Source: Candidatus Heimdallarchaeota archaeon
Lineage (GTDB): Archaea > Asgardarchaeota > Heimdallarchaeia > Heimdallarchaeales > Heimdallarchaeaceae
Assembly (NCBI GenBank): GCA_023136245.1
Contig: JAGLRO010000133.1
Span: 1 to 33,731 of the forward strand
Direction: 5' to 3'
DNA: 33,731 nucleotides
A program made the position numbers and the translations under genes. Under the pieces are notes generated by a model. That model worked only from the letters and a program-made list of their open reading frames with translations. It searched no databases and had not been told where the DNA came from. This document shows, one piece after another, positions 31,644-33,731 of this stretch; position 1 is the first letter of the stretch; each line of letters begins with the position of its first letter.

Positions 31644-31746
31644 AAATTTCTTTTAATAGAAAAAGACCATTTTTGGCAAAATAGACACAATCTATTTATC
31701 GAGATTCTTGCGAAATTTTTTAAATTACTCCGTAAAGCAAATGATA

Positions 31747-32601
31747 ATGACTAATCTTCCCATGAATGAAGAAACATTAGAAGAACTACACTCAGCTTTT
31801 GAAATCATAAAACAAAGTCGTGGAGAACCAGATCCGGAATTGGATCAATATTTCATCTCTGAAGAATCTAGCTTTCAAAAAGCTTGTTTATTAGAACCTG
31901 AACAATACACAGGTAAAAGAACAATTCTTTTAGGAGATATGGATTTTACTTCGCTTTTTATTGGATTATTATCTAAACCAAGAGATTTAGCTGTTCTGGA
32001 TATTGATAAAAGATTACCTGAAATAATCTTTAGAATGAAATTTGATTTTAAAATCAAATCAATTCGTTTTGTGAACCACGACATACGTCTCCGAACAATT
32101 GCAATTCTAAAACACCAATTTAATTACATATTTCTTGAACCTCCAATGACAGAAGAAGGTCTGGAGCTAGGTTTATCTAGAGCAGTACAATGCGCTAAGA
32201 AAGAATCAGATTCCCGGATATTTCTTTCATTTGATTTTAAGGAAAGAAAAAAAATCTTAATTGATGAATATATTCAAAAAATGAATCTGGAGATTATTGA
32301 CGTAAAGAAGGATTTCAATAAGTACGATTATTCGACACCACTGAACAAGAAAACATCAGATCTGTACACCCTCCAAGTTCGTGAAGATTCAGTCGAAACT
32401 ATACCACACCATTATCCTGGACCTACTTACTTTAGAGAAAGTAATAGCTTTCCTCAACCATATAGATGCAAATGTGGAAAAGTAATACAAATCGGAGAAG
32501 AGGGAGAATTTACATCAGTAGAAGAGTTGCAAAGTAAGGGATGTCCAAGCTGTCAATACAATGAAGATTTTCTTTATAACTCAAGTATTCAAATCGAATA
32601 G
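31747..32601 (+). CDS. Divergent BpsA-like (branched-chain polyamine synthase) protein with zinc cluster
   Basis: The protein (284 residues from ATG 31747) follows the fold of BpsA/DUF43: YDQ-type entry at ELDQYFISEES, then TILLGDMDFTS, LAVLDIDKRLPEIIF, VNHDIRLR and FLEPPMTEEGLELGLSRAV. In standard BpsA, which joins aminopropyl groups to spermidine in thermophiles, the corresponding motifs are GDDD and DPPYT. Here they read GDMD (63-66) and EPPMT (131-135), so key acids are changed. The C-terminus adds a CKCG/CPSC zinc cluster (C241, C243, C266, C269). Polyamine synthesis is thus uncertain; it may be a relative with another job. A TTTTTTAAATTA element lies 26 bases upstream of ATG 31747. Confidence 0.72.
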   Translation: MTNLPMNEETLEELHSAFEIIKQSRGEPDPELDQYFISEESSFQKACLLEPEQYTGKRTILLGDMDFTSLFIGLLSKPRDLAVLDIDKRLPEIIFRMKFDFKIKSIRFVNHDIRLRTIAILKHQFNYIFLEPPMTEEGLELGLSRAVQCAKKESDSRIFLSFDFKERKKILIDEYIQKMNLEIIDVKKDFNKYDYSTPLNKKTSDLYTLQVREDSVETIPHHYPGPTYFRESNSFPQPYRCKCGKVIQIGEEGEFTSVEELQSKGCPSCQYNEDFLYNSSIQIE

Positions 32602-32651
32602 TTAATATTTGTTAATTAGATTAACAGAACAGAAAGAATAGTAGTGATACA

Positions 32652-33017
32652 ATGTCCAATTCAAAAGAGAAAAGAACCATTTGTGCATTGTGTGAGAAGG
32701 ATTTAAACTTATCGAGCCAGATTCTTCTAAATGGATGTCCATATTGTGGTTCTTTCAAATTCAAGACTTTCCGAGACTTATCTGATGAAGAAGAAAAGGA
32801 ACAGGAATTAGAACTAATTGTTGAGAAAGAAATAGAAGATACTGATATTCAAGAAGGGTTAGAATCAATTCGATTAACAAGTGACGGGGTTTTTGAAGTG
32901 GATGTTAATAAATTACTATCTGATTCAAAAGAGGAAAAACCTATTGTAAGCAGAAATAAAGATGGTTCTTATTATATAAAATTCCAATCAACTAAAGATA
33001 AAGAAGAGAAGAAATAA
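32652..33017 (+). CDS. OapC/DUF2072-type zinc-ribbon protein
   Basis: The 121-residue protein begins with a four-cysteine zinc ribbon (C11, C14, C29, C32; CALC and CPYCG) of the form found in the archaeal Zn-ribbon family COG3364 (DUF2072). An acidic linker rich in E and D (residues 44-68) and the conserved LESIRLTSDGVFEVDVNKLL follow. The role is unknown; these proteins are widespread in archaea. GTGAT before the ATG at 32652 is the ribosome-binding site. It precedes the Rpb5 gene by 63 bases, on the same strand. Confidence 0.8.
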   Translation: MSNSKEKRTICALCEKDLNLSSQILLNGCPYCGSFKFKTFRDLSDEEEKEQELELIVEKEIEDTDIQEGLESIRLTSDGVFEVDVNKLLSDSKEEKPIVSRNKDGSYYIKFQSTKDKEEKK

Positions 33018-33080
33018 AAAACTCTCACTTTTCAATAAATTTTAAATTCATAGAATAAAAAGGACAGCGAGGTAACTTCC

Positions 33081-33731
33081 TTGATCACTAAAGAACAACA
33101 AGCTAAAGAAAACAGAATTATCAAAGGAGTAAAGGAAATTTTAGAATTCAGAGGTTTTGCCATAAAGAAGACAGGTGAAGATGATGATTTTTTGGACGTT
33201 TATGCTGATAAGAAATCTGAAGGAGGAGAAAAGATAACAACTATTGCTAGATTTCCTAAAAATCCCCAGATTGGAGTAAAAACTATAAGAGTATTAGGTA
33301 AACTTCAAACCGAAGAGGAGATTGATGAAGCGCTTCTTATTGCTGAAGCACCTTTAACTCATTATGCTAAAAAAGAATCTGTAAAACTTGGTATTGAGAT
33401 TATTAGCAGTTCAAATCCACTTTTTAATATATTTGATCATGAATTAGTTCCATTTCACCTTAAACTAAATTCAAGAGAGATTAAATCGTTTTTGACTAGA
33501 TATCAAATCGCAAAACATCAAATTCCAAAAATCCTTGAAACTGATGCAGCAGTTAAAGCAATTCAAGCAAAACCAGGCGATGTTATTAGGATTGTAAGGA
33601 ATCCTGAAATGGGTGATCAAGAATCATATTATAGAGTTGTAATAAAATCTTCATCTAGACTCAGATTAACTGATATTGTTCCTGTAAAGAGAAAAGCCAA
33701 GACTACAGCAAAGGCAAAAGTAGAAGCTAAG
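33081..33731 (+). CDS. rpoH: RNA polymerase subunit Rpb5/RpoH with N-terminal jaw-like domain (partial, 3' end outside window)
   Basis: The frame is open from a TTG at 33081 to the window edge (217 residues so far). GAGGTAA at 33069-33075 marks the start. Residues 119-195 are the assembly domain shared by archaeal RpoH and eukaryotic Rpb5: HELVPFH (120-126), then RYQIAKHQIPKI and AIQAKPGDVIRIVRN. Archaeal RpoH is usually only this domain (75-85 residues). Here about 118 residues precede it, with helix NRIIKGVKEILEFRGF and the strand GVKTIRVLGKL, which recalls the GVKTMKTF region of the jaw domain of yeast Rpb5. A lysine-alanine-rich tail follows the assembly domain. The protein belongs to the core RNA polymerase; rpoB and rpoA would normally follow downstream. 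Confidence 0.88.
   Translation, partial: MITKEQQAKENRIIKGVKEILEFRGFAIKKTGEDDDFLDVYADKKSEGGEKITTIARFPKNPQIGVKTIRVLGKLQTEEEIDEALLIAEAPLTHYAKKESVKLGIEIISSSNPLFNIFDHELVPFHLKLNSREIKSFLTRYQIAKHQIPKILETDAAVKAIQAKPGDVIRIVRNPEMGDQESYYRVVIKSSSRLRLTDIVPVKRKAKTTAKAKVEAK

Overview
The window is AT-rich archaeal DNA and most likely comes from an Asgard archaeon, perhaps of the Heimdallarchaeia side; that lineage call is inference from gene content. The archaeal signs are an archaeal-type RNase P RNA, three tRNA genes (two interrupted by bulge-helix-bulge type introns), a proteasome with both alpha and beta subunits, Tsr3, DUF1922 and OapC-type zinc ribbons, and TATA boxes about 25-27 bases upstream of many start codons (leaderless or nearly leaderless genes). 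The Asgard signs are an Arf-like GTPase inside a larger protein, a longin-like protein, and an RNA polymerase Rpb5 that carries an extra N-terminal domain resembling the eukaryotic jaw domain.

Layout. 1-2.7 kb: CBS-pair protein, a methylthioribose-kinase-like APH-fold kinase, an orphan on the minus strand, and a small winged-helix protein with a 10-bp direct repeat upstream of its TATA box. 2.7-5.5 kb: a thioredoxin-reductase-like flavoprotein, the bacillithiol-pathway deacetylase BshB and a translationally coupled orphan. 5.5-6.5 kb: a minus-strand tRNA-Arg(GCG) that appears to hold two introns, an orphan, and the RNase P RNA. 6.7-9.3 kb: a membrane protein with an outside sensor-like part and a cytoplasmic NYN/Zc3h12a-like RNase domain, then a MarR-like regulator. 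9.3-12.2 kb: psmB-psmA proteasome operon, a beta-CASP-like metallo-beta-lactamase nuclease, and an orphan. 12.3-16.3 kb: a large M48 membrane protease, the remnant of a GH20-type hexosaminidase gene, a TPR/SNAP-like protein and tRNA-Arg(CCT). 16.3-20.1 kb: Tsr3, BshA, BshC and a VOC protein. 20.4-24.6 kb: a zinc ribbon, a UPF0104 membrane protein, a metallophosphoesterase and a cell-surface protein. 24.7-29.3 kb: the Arf-like GTPase, an intron-containing tRNA-Thr(CGT), a lipid kinase, a zinc-ribbon protein, the longin protein, a YjbQ protein and a DUF1922 protein. 29.4-33.7 kb: a 755-residue helical orphan, a divergent BpsA (branched-polyamine synthase) homologue, an OapC-type zinc ribbon, and the partial Rpb5 gene running off the right end.

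How the genes work together. BshA, BshB and BshC together supply the full known set for bacillithiol synthesis, which is unexpected in an archaeon; the flavoprotein beside bshB and the VOC protein beside bshC may belong to the same thiol metabolism. The GTPase, the longin protein, the lipid kinase and the TPR protein are the kind of membrane-trafficking-like parts found in Asgard genomes. The proteasome, M48 protease, NYN RNase, RNase P RNA, Tsr3, tRNAs and Rpb5 form an information-processing and turnover background. There is no sign of a mobile element, CRISPR array or prophage. No stretch above 300 bases is without a gene, except the region around 14836-15394, which holds the GH20 remnant.
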